Source: Pseudoscleropodium purum (Eukaryota > Streptophyta > Bryopsida > Hypnales > Brachytheciaceae). From it: DNA of 64,000 nucleotides. Location: NCBI GenBank assembly GCA_963969395.1, contig OZ017805.1:5456001-5520000 (forward strand). The letters run 5' to 3'. Shown here in pieces: positions 33,879-45,840 of this stretch. Numbering within the stretch: the first letter of the stretch is position 1; the number at the start of each line of letters is the position of its first letter. Position numbers and translations under genes: made by a program. Below the pieces are notes generated by a model. The model ran no database searches. It was not told where the DNA came from and worked only from the letters and a program-made list of their open reading frames with translations.

Positions 33879-36800
33879 ATAATCTGGGTGTAATTTACCT
33901 TGTCACGTTGTAATGTCGTCAAATATGCAGGTGAAGTCTAGCAATACTCAATCCTGTAGTTACGATTTCTATCATTGATCCTTCGATCTGACGGAGCTGC
34001 TCAGGAATACATGAAAACACTTTCTTCTAAGCATTTCTATCAGACTGTATACATTAGTCTATGTTCCATCACGGTAAGTGATTCTTTCATTAGCAGACCT
34101 TGTAAACCAGGATCCAACCGAAGGAATTAAAAATTGATGAACCATGTACTGTACATGAAAATATCACATCGCAGATGCTGCAGTGGTGGTTAAATTTTAA
34201 ATGAAGCAAGCCCGTTGTTTTGAAACTCAATGCAAAGGTATCCCGAGGCTCCAATTGAAGACCTGGAAAATGAGTCTCAAAGAGAATCGGAAGATATGAA
34301 AGAATGTACAGTAGAGAATCATATGCAGTATGGTTTGTTTGTCGATGCTTGACCTCTTAGTGCGTGAATCTTTTCTTGAATCTTTGCATGATTTTGTTTA
34401 TATCTTTAAAAATATATATTATTTTCCTTAATTTCATCAAATTCATCATATTAAAAGTACTTTTTTTTAATAAAAGTCAAGCATTGGTTTAGTTGAATGC
34501 AAAATTCTATGGTAAAAAAGTTTTTGGAAACTCTTTGATCATCGTCCATATTTTGGATGTCGGGAGTACTCAAGGGCTTGAATTAATAGGCTTGAATTAC
34601 CTATTCCACCGAGACATGGAATTGGAAGTTTCTACATGACTTTCTACCAACACAAAATAGTGTATCCAAAATCAACCAAGTTGTATGGTACAATTCACTT
34701 CTAGAAAGCATATATGGGAAGGTCCAAGGCTTTTGAGTTTAACTAAACATTAGGAACTTTTCAAGGAAATCAAACAAGTGTTACTAACATGAAGAAAGAG
34801 ATGAGGCATCTAGGAGGTGAAAGCGGTGATTGGAATATGGCAAGATTTCTTCTCAAGGTGTCACACTAGCATTCTTCACCTTATATATGAAGTAAAGAAC
34901 AGTCGGTACATTCCCACAGAATGTGGGAAAGATAGGTGTGAAATCCAACAATAATGCTAAAGCTATAAATAGCAGTGTGAATTAAATAATTTTGTAGCAT
35001 TGATACTTCATATACCACATTGCCAAATAGCAGATTACACTTGACTTTTGCATGCAGTAATATGAGCATGCAATCACTCCTAGTAGGAAAGAGAACTTTA
35101 ACCCTGAAGCACTTTGATGTCCAATTTTTGGATGACAAACAGATTACAAATCACTTTTCTTTCTCATTATTACTTTGATGAAAGTCATCCCAATTTGTGG
35201 AGATAATTTATCAAGTTGCTATCCTATCTAATGATTGAATTTGGTGTTATTAGAATACATATTTTTCTAAAATTACAAATGTGGAAGTGTATCAAATGGT
35301 TAACCAAGCTAAAACTGCATTGACTTTAGTTCAAAACCAAATTTGCAAAAATGAGGTCATAGATTTAAAGAACATGAGAATCTCAAAAAATCACCATATT
35401 AAGAAAACCTCATTTCAAATCCATACCAACAAATTTGACTCAAAAAATGACAATATTTAGCTTGTAATTGAATTTTAAAGGAATTTTGAAAGTTTCCTTT
35501 GAAAATTTATAAAAAAATATTGGTAATAGCATGGGTAAATCTAACTATATAAATGGAATCTAAAACTCAAAGTCTACAATTTTATTTTTAAGTCAATTCA
35601 AAAATATTCTTCTAAATAGTATTTTATGATGTTTTTTTAAAATTGATAATTCTCAAGAAGATTCTAAATGTTTAGGGACTAATCCTATAGAGATTAGCAA
35701 AAGTATAAAGAAAAAAAAAATCTAATTTTTATTGGTATACTTTAAATTTTTTTTCATTTATGGTCTTACAACAAGGCCCATTGGTTACAATAAGTGACAT
35801 ATGAATTGCATATTCATACTACAAGGTAGATTCTGTAATTATTCACTTGTTGAGATTTTAAGAAAGAAGCTCTATAGGTTTGAGCTAGTTTGCGTGGTAT
35901 CAATATGAAGTGCATGTCTTGGGAAGAGAGATATAAATGAATGGTATTTCTACATAGTTTATAAAAATAGAAGTAAGCATATTGCAAAAGTTTGTATAGC
36001 TTGGAGAATGTAGGATATAGATGACATTTGGAAAGAAGTTAGTGACAAAAGAAGGTGCAAAAAAAGGTAAAATAGTAGTCAAATGTTGAATTGGAGAGTG
36101 AGTATGGAACTAGAGGTGTGTGAAGGTGATGTAGAGTTGTTTTTGTAGTTAGCTCTTGGAAGGTTCACTCCGTATAAAGGATTGTACATCATGGGTGATT
36201 AGGATTTTTATTTTGGAGATTATTTTGACGGCCATAAAAAATAAAGCTTGCCACATTAACAACTAGAGCTATTTTTATTGCTGGTAATTTGAAAAAAGTT
36301 GTTGTAGTTTGAGATAAAATGCTTACGCAAGGTTAAAAAAAGGTGAAGGGCAGCCAAATGCTAAACTTTGCAATGTTCAAAAAAGATAATATGGACCCAA
36401 ATATGTCATCTGACATAGAAATTGAATAATGCAGCATGCCAAATTAATTTAGCTGGTTGTAGCCATCACGAGGACTACAAAGGTTTTTGTAGACATCAAT
36501 GTAGATGTGTGGACATTAACTTAGACATCATTAGAAAAAAATTGTCTTCAATAGCATAAAAATGTTACTTTTTGATGGAAAATATTTGACATGCATTGCA
36601 TTGCTTTGAAGGGACTATTGATGACAAAGCTAAAGACAAAAGAACCATTTGCACTACAATAGAAAGAATAGTATATATGGTTTATGTAATTGATCGTACA
36701 TACAATAATGAGGGAGCATGCATGTCACGCACATAATATAGACCCATTACTTCTATTCTTTGATACATGTTTACAAAACAATACTATTATTGTAAGAAAC

Positions 36801-36990
36801 ACTAAGGTAGACAATGCATTCAACACCACATACATTGTTTTTAATGTTAGCAGCATGTCACATAGAAAGGCAAAGGATATTTTTGACCTCTTCGTCCTCC
36901 TCTTCCATTGCATTGTTGCCTATTTTGGCAATGTAGCTTCCTTTGATAGTAGGAGACTACTCAAGTTCCAATTTCCACTACAATGATTGC
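33879..36990. other. ABCG 3' flank and AT-rich intergenic DNA
   Basis: The first 450 bp keep a genic base composition and probably include the 3' untranslated region; no certain polyadenylation signal is chosen (one candidate is aataaa near 34468). Beyond 34340 the DNA is AT-rich with scattered short ORFs lacking family features. No gene is supported. Confidence 0.5.
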
Positions 36991-39500
36991 AATCTAATGA
37001 AGTCACCTTTGTTGCATAGTTGAACCATGTCCAAAGAAGTGTCAATAAAATGTAGTGCTCCACGTCTACTCTAACATCTATTTGTTACACAACCTTCCAA
37101 CTAGATCTACGTCATTCAAGAAGAAATTTTGTTGGCACTATAAGGAAAACACAAATAAATCAATGTGTACCTTCCACTCCAATTAATTGAAGTTGACCAA
37201 ATTGAAGCCATATTTATCTTGCAAAATTCTAGGAAATCAAATATTATACATTTCCTTCACTTAATTTATAGAGAGATTGTGATGCAATGGTTTTGATAAT
37301 CTAATACAAGGCTTTCCTCAATGTACCCTATTATACTCTTTGGTGGCTTCCCAAGGCTTCTCATTTATAAGACTAATAAAGATTTTGAGTAAAGGATGCT
37401 ATAACATATGAGTCTTGGATAATAAGACCACCTTCTAACATGTGGATATGTAAACGCATACCAAAACAATGCATTTGACAATGGAATGTTGTATTCTACT
37501 CTAAAGGTTATGCATACTACATCACATTGTCCTTTACAAGACTTCTTCTTAAGTATTTAACAGCTTTGATCATAGATTCCAACCAATCTGCAAATGGAGG
37601 GAAGTCACTTAGTTAAAATAGGAACTAAATGGTTTTCTCTAGATGCAAGCACTATGATGGCATATACAAATCTTCATGCTCCTTCTATCTTTGTGCCTTC
37701 ATTTAGATGTAATCTTTGCATCACATAACATTTTTATATTGCTTACAATGTTGAGCAAATGCATTGCACATAGAGTTATTTGTCACACTTATGTGCAAAC
37801 AATGTTTATGGATAATACTACTACATTAGCCATAGTATCAAGAAATGACAATTGACAATGACGTCTTCTCAAACAATGTTGTCCACCTAAATGTCTTTAG
37901 GTGTATCCACCAGCACTTGTAGACTACTTAGTTTATTCATATAGGTATAGAGTTGGCACTAACAATATTTATGTTGCATATGACATGAAATTTCCATAGA
38001 AGTTACTAAGGAGTTTCAATGACTCACTTGTGCTAAGATTCTGAGCATGGTACATTGTTGATGACAAATGTGTGTGCATATGAATGCACTTTGTTTGATA
38101 TTTGGCACTAGTATGGTACCTTACAATGTTTGACCTTGTTGTCCATAATAAGATCTTATTCATTCCAAATGCATTGCACAATTTTTTTGTACTCTTTTAT
38201 ATACTCGATGTAATAGCCAAATGTGTCTTCATTTTGATAGCCCTCCACTATGCTTCTTCTCAAATAAGCGTATGTGCGCATATAATCTTTCAATGTTTTC
38301 AAATAGCACTCAATAGGATACATCCATCTATAGTGCATTAGTCCACATATGAACAATTGCTGAACAAGGTACATTGGCAAATGAGTCATAATGTTCAAAT
38401 TGTTGTGGAAAACTTCTTTTCCAATAGACATCTTGCCATGATCACATTCTACATGACTTCATCCTTGTCGACATTTTATTTCTTTTTGGCATAGTCTCTG
38501 AAATACTTGATTTATTTTTATAGTAGCCAAGTGCAAATTTTTGTCCACGATGTTTTGAATAGCCATCAATATAATCTACACAAAAAACAAGAAGTATTGA
38601 ATTATGTGAAGGTATGCACATATCACTATTATTTGGTCATACCTACTAAGAGTCTAGCATGAGATCACCTTTGCTTTAGTAAACATGTATTGCAATTAAG
38701 ATGTAGGTCACTTCTATAATATACATACGTAGACATGGATGTTGTAAACAACACTTACATGGATGTTGAAACATTCTAGATGGCAATGTCACATGGACAA
38801 GAATTTCTATAATAGTGTCTCTCTACATATATAAAATGTTCCCAAACACATTGAAAATAGATAATTCAATCAACATGCATCCTTTGCCACTTTAGGCTAT
38901 TCATTGTATAACAATTATCTTGTGGCATCTACTTCTTTTTTAATCAATATAGACATGAACAAAAGCATGTGTATATGGAATACTGATATCATGCAGAATT
39001 TAAAAATAGTTGGCTTTTACAACAACTATGTCTTCACATTTAAGACCTCTACAACTCCCTCTCTTATATTAAGATCTTCCCAAGACTTGCAAAGAACTGG
39101 AGATGGCATGGCTTACATGTTGCATAAGAATGTGATAGTTGTGCATCTTCATATATTGTAATTTCTTGTCCTTCAAGTGTTCTTGAATAACACCCATATG
39201 GGTTGTTGGGGTGAAAATGTTAGATACTATTTGGACAAATTTATTCCACTCATCTACAGTCATGATATATAGCATTTGCAACATATATAGTAATTGTCAT
39301 GGCGTTGCCATGGATCTTATAACCAAATTTCTTTGTGAATTTCCAAGTCTTCTACATCAATGCGATTTCCAATATTATCATTCATAGTAAGCAATGTCTT
39401 CACTAGGATCTTAGAGAAGTTCTTGTAATGCATGATGTCTAGCATGTGTCTACATCACAAAGTTCAAAACCTATAGATTGTTAACGAATATCTTGTTACT
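36991..39500 (-). pseudogene. CACTA TNP2-like transposase relic
   Basis: On the minus strand, residues encoded at 38431-38156 read NIMTHLPMYLVQQLFICGL, then RWMYPIECYLKTLKDYMR and SIVEGYQNEDTFGY, an unmistakable DUF4218 segment of CACTA (En/Spm) TNP2-type transposases. Upstream, MKMHNYHILMQHV (near 39150) matches the segment that normally precedes it. Downstream, YGFNLVNFN and CQQNFFLNDVDLVGRL (near 37230-37080) match the C-terminal DUF4216-type region. Many stops and frameshifts break it. The transposase core N-terminal to 39.5 kb was not found. Known role: cutting and moving CACTA elements such as those at 28.9 and 60.9 kb; whether this relic belonged to them is unknown. Confidence 0.75.
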
Positions 39501-40061
39501 GTTATTTCATAGGTGTGCATATTAATTTACAATTTATTGCATCATTACAATGCACACAACTATTGCAAAGAATTAGCACTACTTTGTAATCAATACTAAC
39601 CATGTGTCTTTTATATGTTAATCACAAGTGCTCAAAAGACCCAAATTAGGCATAAAAATTTATTATCTTTGTCATGCACTATATGTGCATTAAAATATAC
39701 AAAAAAATCCATGACAATAATGCCATTGTTATTTGTATTGCAATAATGCTTATTAAAAGGTCTCAATGTTCAATTATTGATCACTATTATAATTAACAAT
39801 AACTTTTTTCTTTACTAAATTTTTTTCATTTTGTTTGTCAACACCTAAATCCATCAAATTACTATAGGCCATTAAATTTTAGCTTGAATTGAACCCATCA
39901 ATAGGCCACCAAGAAACTTGATAGTAAAGTGAAGAAATCATATTATTGGCACTTGATGAAATTGGAGGGAGAAGAGGTCTTTTCTACACTAAAATTCATT
40001 CTATGAATACAAAGGATATGGGATAACTTGAAGATGAAAACTTGATTGCTCATTATTTTCA
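39501..40061. other. AT-rich intergenic DNA, no gene seen
   Basis: No ORF with family features. It may include the missing 5' part of the CACTA transposase relic, too decayed to recognise. Confidence 0.4.
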
Positions 40062-40410
40062 AAGTAACAATTATGTTCAAAATAGAACTTCCAACCTCAA
40101 TTTAGCATAGTAGAATGAATTTTTTTAAAGCTTTGAACTAAAAAAAGTTGGTAAATCAAGCTAAATTTCATTTCCAAGAACCCGTTTAAGAATTATAGTC
40201 TCCAATCAAAAGTTATTGACAAAGTTCAAACATCTCTAAATTTAGTCCATAACTTTTGATTGGAGGCTCTAAATTTCAAATAGGTTTTTGGAAACGAAAG
40301 CTAGCTTGATTTATCAACTTTTTTTAGTTCAAAGTTTTTTGAAAATAACTATTTTCTTGTCTAAATGAGTTTGAAGTTCTACTTTCAATATAATTCCTAC
40401 TTTTTAATTG
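40062..40410. repeat. Foldback hairpin 2 (same family as hairpin 1)
   Basis: Arms of about 155 bp (roughly 40062-40222 and 40246-40410) are imperfect reverse complements: ctttgaactaaaaaaagttg, aaatcaagcta, tttccaa(g/a)aacc and ccaatcaaaagttat appear in both. The order of motifs is the same as in hairpin 1, with lower identity. No duplicated target site was recognised. Confidence 0.8.
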
Positions 40411-41050
40411 ATTTAGTATTGAAATTGTGAAAGATAAAAAAAATGCAGCATTAGTACAATAACTATGTATGGATATGTTGTTGTATAATTATTGCACCAA
40501 TTTTATATGTCTTAAATAAGCATAAATACTGTACAAAGTTAGTCATCCATCACTAAACCACTAAAGTCATACATATTTTGTCATGCATAGTTATCATGTA
40601 ATTTTAGCACTTTAAACTCAAATATCAATGACATTCTTAAATTGCATGTATTAATGAATGTCAACATTTTGTTGTAACAATATTTCAAAATAAATGAATA
40701 TAACATGAAGGCCATGCTTGATGATAATCATATACTTACTATTGACAATTCATGACAAAGAAACTTTATGATGTAACCAACAAATACTACAAGAAGAGAC
40801 GTTTGTATTAGCATAAGATACATTTTTAATCCTCAATTAAATAAGAACATGCAACGGTGGCGGGCATTGCCTAGGACAACTTAGTAGGTGTATTGTGACA
40901 TGACAGTAGACACTTACATCTTTACAAACATGTCTTCTAACTTTATATGTCTAGCATCAACTTATACTTGCAATCATTATATCCTCCTGTCTAAACTCTC
41001 CTAAAATGGGATATAGATGGAGACTTCTTTGCCTTTGTTAAGATGTCTAA
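40411..41050. other. AT-rich intergenic DNA, no gene seen
   Basis: Contains tactacaagaagagac at 40784, which resembles a CACTA end with its first base changed; no partner end was found. No ORF of note. Confidence 0.4.
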
Positions 41051-41160
41051 AAGGCCATATTCATTAAAATGAGAGAATGTGGAGTCTCATTTTAATCATG
41101 GTCCTAAATTTAGTATAGAGAAGTGGTTATTAATTTGAGACACTTCAATAAATTGAGACT

Positions 41161-41999
41161 TTTGTATGCCAAGAGAATTGTAAATTCTTCTTATGGTAGG
41201 ATGTAGCACTAGGACTATTCACTAACTACATACTCCATATCTCACTTTCTTATATGGGTTCATTACGAAGTACACTTTATTACTAGTTCAATCTTTAGAT
41301 AGATTCACATGGCTCTTCAATACTACATCAATTTTTTATTTTTTATTTTTTATGTTTTTGAACAAATAAAATAACTACTATGTGACATTTGAAGGAGTCT
41401 CCTAAGATTCAAATTTGAACCACCATTCATAAAAAGTAATTAGCTTAAACATTAAAGCACATGATTTTGTGTACGAACAAAATTAGAAATTTATAGGGTT
41501 TAGGGGTTATATTTTGTTCATAGAATACATAGAAAAGTGCATCTAGGATTGTAACTTTATAAAACAAACAAAAATGAATTATGAAGATACAAAAAAGAAG
41601 TAGAAAAAGGCACAATAAAGTATAAAAAAAAATACAAACTCATTAAATTATGGCCCAATATGTAGTGAATCCAATTTCCAAATAATTTAAAAAATAATCA
41701 AATCTCAAAAACAAAGGAATTTGCTAACTAATTCTATTTCTAATTCCCATTTTTTTTCTAATTTTTTTACTTCAAAAAGACACTACAAAACTTCTAAAAG
41801 CTCTAATAACTTCCTATAGATAAAAACCAAGCATTCATCTTCACACCAAAGATGCATTGATGCTTTCACCAAGCATGTAGGATTCTACCAATGACTTTAT
41901 GATAGCAATTTGTGCTTTTGGAATTTTGATTTACAAATCCAAAGTTCTTACTTTAACACATGGCTTCTACGCAATCATGATATAGTCTGTATGTGTCTA
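41161..41999 (-). other. 3' untranslated region of transposon copy B
   Basis: AT-rich DNA between the last coding block and the terminal repeats at 41051-41160. No gene is seen. Confidence 0.4.
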
Positions 42000-44683
42000 G
42001 CTAGGGAAGATGGCCTTGTCTTCACACCATGAATTCCCTTGTTTTGTGTCCCATCCTGAATATGTGCCCTCATTAATGTACTAAAAAGACGTGGGAGTCC
42101 AATATTGCAATTGAATGGAATTGACATGCTCTGGATTCAGATTTGGGTTCATGAGTGCTTGAGCAAGCCAAAATAGACGGAGGTCACCATTAGCAAGATG
42201 CACCACAAGAAAGTAACCTACATATACATCACGGTAAACGTTGAATGAAGGAGAGGGACAGTCATGTTTTTTTCACATAAATGGTGCATCTTTTGCAAAC
42301 TCTTCACGTATCATACCATCATCATGGAATTGATCCTTGACCTCATTGGCAACTATTAAATGAGGCCAAAATATATCCCGCAATGCCTCACGCCTCACAA
42401 GAGGTTCGTAAAACACTTCTTACACCTTCCCAGTATTGCTTCACTAACTCATTATTCCTTTGGAAATCCCTAGATAACTCTTGATTTGCCATTGCATCCT
42501 ACAATGCATTGTACCTGTCTAAACCTTTGCAAACCTCATCAAAGCCCCGCATTAGCTGCAAAGCCAAAGGTTTAGGACTATCCCTTGACACTTTAGAATG
42601 CCCATCTATTGTCTCCTTCCACACACAAATCACCCTTCGTTCTTTAGGCAACCAATCGGCATCCGTACAAAGAATTTTGTATTGCATTAAGGGCCATTCA
42701 TTGGAATCCTTGTAAAACTTGAATTGTTGAGCTTGAAAATGACCCATAAGAAAATCATTACTTGTATACAAGTATCCTTCCACAAATTTCTTGTAGTCAG
42801 GAACCTCCTCAATGAAAGGAGGGATCATGGATTATGCTTTGCAATCCATAAAGGACTTCATTAGCCTTGAAGCGTAGGGTAGTCATTCATCTTCAACTTG
42901 CTGCTTCAACAACCAAAAAAAGCATCAATGTCCTCATGAGTGTAACCGACAATGAGAAAATTGACTAGTACCTCACGGAAAACAACTCTGTATACAAAGA
43001 AGGAGCAAAATGAAAAAACCCAATGGCTCTTGTTGTCTCTAGCAGTATTGTCCAATTGTAGAAACAATGTTGGAACGAAGGATTGAGGTTGAAAAACCTC
43101 TTCAGGGCGAGTTGGTAGGGAATCAACACAAATCTCTGAGCCATGTAGTATGACTTCTGATAATGGATAAATCATATCCTCTGTATCAAATAGTTGATGC
43201 AAAGAAACCTTCGGTTCACACTCAAGATCTTGCAACAATTTTGCAATTGACCCATAGTGTGGTTAGAGTCTATTGGGAAGATGTCCAAGCCATAGTGCAC
43301 ATATCACACACCTCCATGACCATAAGCAACCATGTTTGTAATAGCAACCAACAACTTCATGAAAGAGTCATTTGTCCTATTCTTGTGAGAGAAATGTAGA
43401 AAAATTGTCTTTGAGTGATCCATTTTGTTGTGTACGAAGGTCAGAACCTTATGAGGATACTTCTCAGAGAAAGTACAATTGGTGTAGTACAACTCTCTAT
43501 ACACTCTTTGCCCTTCAAGGTGAACTTTTCATTTGTTAGTCCACATTTCTTGTGCCCTCAAACGTGGAGTGTAAGCGCTCCTAATTTGTTTGAATTTGTC
43601 ACACACACTACAACGAGCAAAACTATCTCCACAAGCCTTTGGAGCATATTCTTAAAAAGAATTACACCAAATCCTATTCAATTCGCCTATAGAAATATAT
43701 TGCAATTGGAAGGACGAACTGATGTTGTTGATCTCAGACAACTTGTCTCTCCACTAAAAAGCAGATGGTAGGACCATAGACAGAACTTTCTCCCCCAATT
43801 GAAGGGTCTTTGACTTGTGCAACATTGGATTAGTAAAGATTTCTACTAGCATTCGGAGGGTGGCCATTGCTTATAATGTGTGTGTCCATGGTTTCTTCAA
43901 GCCTAAATTACCATACTTTTTTGGTTGCTTATCATCTTTAGCCATCTCCTTGTACCTATAGAAGGTAGCTCTTGAGACTCCATGGATGGTTCAACAAGCA
44001 GTGGGATAAATATGACATTTTACTAAGGTGATCATCTTTCTTTCACTAGGATCATGGTGGATTTTCTTGTGCACATCAAGTAGATGTGACTTATGCTAGA
44101 ATACTCCACTGTCCACGTGAATAAGAGACCAAATGGCTTGGATTTCATTGCGCAAAAATGCTTGCAAGCAATTCAAGTAGCAACAAATTATTGAAGACAC
44201 CCCCATAATTGCTTATGTTGTCATAAGCACTTCCTTCTTGGGAGGGTTGACTGGCTCTTTCTTCTCTCAAGAGGATTCATATGAACGAATTCCAACCCGA
44301 ATGCGTCGCCTAGATGAGTTGAAAGCTTCCTTGTATAAAAAAGTTTGATCATGATCATATAAGCTAGCACCACTAAAATAGACCTTGGAAATGTGCCAAG
44401 ACTGCATTGACCACATTTATGATGATGGAACTTCAACTTCACACAATGACTCTGTGATTTGAATTGCAACCTAGTCGTCATCCAACAACTCCCTATCCAT
44501 GTCAATGACAAGATTTGCATCAATACTATAACATATCCTTTTAGCCACCTCTAGCCCGTGATCATTTGTCATTGTCACGTACTTTGTATTCCAAGAAGTT
44601 TGAGGAATACCATTGCAAGGTGCGACATCCAATGGCAAAATTGGCACGTGAACCACAAACTCATTTGAAATATGATCCTCCAT
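42000..44683 (-). pseudogene. Decayed DUF7869-like transposon protein, copy B
   Basis: Minus-strand ATG at 44683 opens MEDHISNEFVVHVPILPLDV, then CNGIPQTSWNTKYV and IDANLVIDMDRELLDDD, matching copy A. Downstream blocks include YRELYYTNCTFSEKYPHKVL and NKMDHSKTIFLHFSHKNRTN (43504-43380). Then come LFLQLDNTARDNKSHWVF and FLIVGYTHEDIDAFFG (43080-42910), and QQFKFYKDSNEWPLMQYK plus WLPKERRVICVWKETIDG (42750-42600). Between blocks there are stops and frameshifts. The LQLDN, DNK and THEDID residues survive here better than in copy A. Function as for copy A: probably the transposition protein of the family, by inference. The right half ends near 42000 without a clear stop. Confidence 0.7.
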
Positions 44684-44949
44684 TCTATGAGCAAGAAAAC
44701 AAAAATATAGAATTGATAAGAATTCATTCTTGCATCAAGGATAAATAAAATCTAGAGTTTGACACAAATGAACAAATAAATGGATGTGCCTCTATAAGAC
44801 ATACTAAACAAATCAATGGAAAATAACCACCACACCCAATTAGACTAAATTACTATCCGCCAATATATCAAAGAATACACTAATTAAATTACATTCAAAC
44901 ATAGATTTCTAACCTAGATTATATAAAATATTTTACAATTTTTGAAGTA

Positions 44950-45830
44950 TTAAAATATATCCTTGACCTAAACATAATTTAAAAACTTTGCATCGCTTTA
45001 TTGTCCTCATCTCAAAGATAATTTAATAGCCTACATATATAGAATTATCCTCGTCTCAAAGATAATCTAAAAGCCTTTGTATAGAGGTATTATCCTCAAC
45101 TCGAGGATAATTTATAGGCCTATATATAATAATATTATCCTTGTCTTGAAGATAATTTAAAAGCTTTTCTATAGTATAATTATCCTCATCTCGAAGATAA
45201 TTTATAAGCCTATATATATTAATATTATCCTAGTCTCAAAGATAATTTAAAAGCCTTTCTATAGTAATATTATCCTTGTCTTGAAGATAACATGTAATTC
45301 TTTGTATAAGAACACTATCTTCATCTCAAAGATAATCTTAAAGACTTAGCATACTATTAATATTCATGTCTCGAGAATTTTTTTATAAGCCTACATATGT
45401 AGAATTATCCTTGTCTCAAAGATAATCTAAAGCCTTTGCATAGGAGTATTATCCTCGACTCGAGGATAATTTATAAACATATGGATAATAATATTATCCT
45501 TGTATTGAGGTTAATTGTAAGGTCTATGTAGAGTATCTTTATCCTCATCTCAAAGATAATTTATAATCTTGTATAGAATATATTTATCCTCGTCTCGAAG
45601 ATAGTTTATAATCTTATGTAGAGTATATTTATCCTCGTCTCGAAGATTATTTATAATCTTATGTAAAAAATTATTATCCTTGTCTTGAAGATAATTTCAA
45701 ATTTTATATTGAGTATTATTATCCTCATCTCAAAGTAATCAAAAAGCCTTTGTAGTTATTTATTTTCCTCATCTTAATGATAATTTAAAAGCCTTTGTAG
45801 AATATTATTATCCTCAATTTGAAGATAATA
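44950..45830. repeat. Tandem palindrome array upstream of transposon copy B
   Basis: About 18 units spaced 33-58 bp apart, each with a palindrome of the form ATTATCCT(C/T)G(A/T)CT(C/T)GA(A/G)GATAAT followed by a tataagcct(at)n or aaagcctttgtatag run. The best is at 45448-45470: arms ATTATCCTCGA and TCGAGGATAAT around a single central C, a perfect 11-bp inverted repeat. Another at 45089-45111 differs at one position. Centres vary while arms co-vary (for example ctcg/cgag and cttg/caag forms). Confidence 0.85.
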
Positions 45831-45840
45831 TGAGACTACA

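Larger units (their letters stand above)
41051..45840 (-). mobile_element. DUF7869-type transposon, copy B
   Basis: Inverted relative of copy A. The minus-strand 3' end lies at 41051 (aaggccatattcattaaaatgaga), followed inward by further gagtctcattttaat and attgagact repeats. The coding region starts at ATG 44683 and is preceded by a palindrome array at 44950-45830. Copies A and B share coding blocks, 3' terminal repeats and the position of the palindrome array. The 5' end is not resolved, so 45840 is a minimum. Confidence 0.65.

Noticed and set aside
36653..36670. cactacaatagaaagaat as a CACTA end
   Set aside because: No matching inverted end or 3-bp duplication was found nearby.
40784..40800. 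tactacaagaagagac as a CACTA end
   Set aside because: The first base differs, and no partner end with similar sequence was found. The cttgtagt near 42790 lies inside the coding region of transposon copy B.
44950..45830. CRISPR-like look of regularly spaced palindromes
   Set aside because: This is a plant nuclear context. Spacers are related to each other and palindromes diverge; there are no cas genes.
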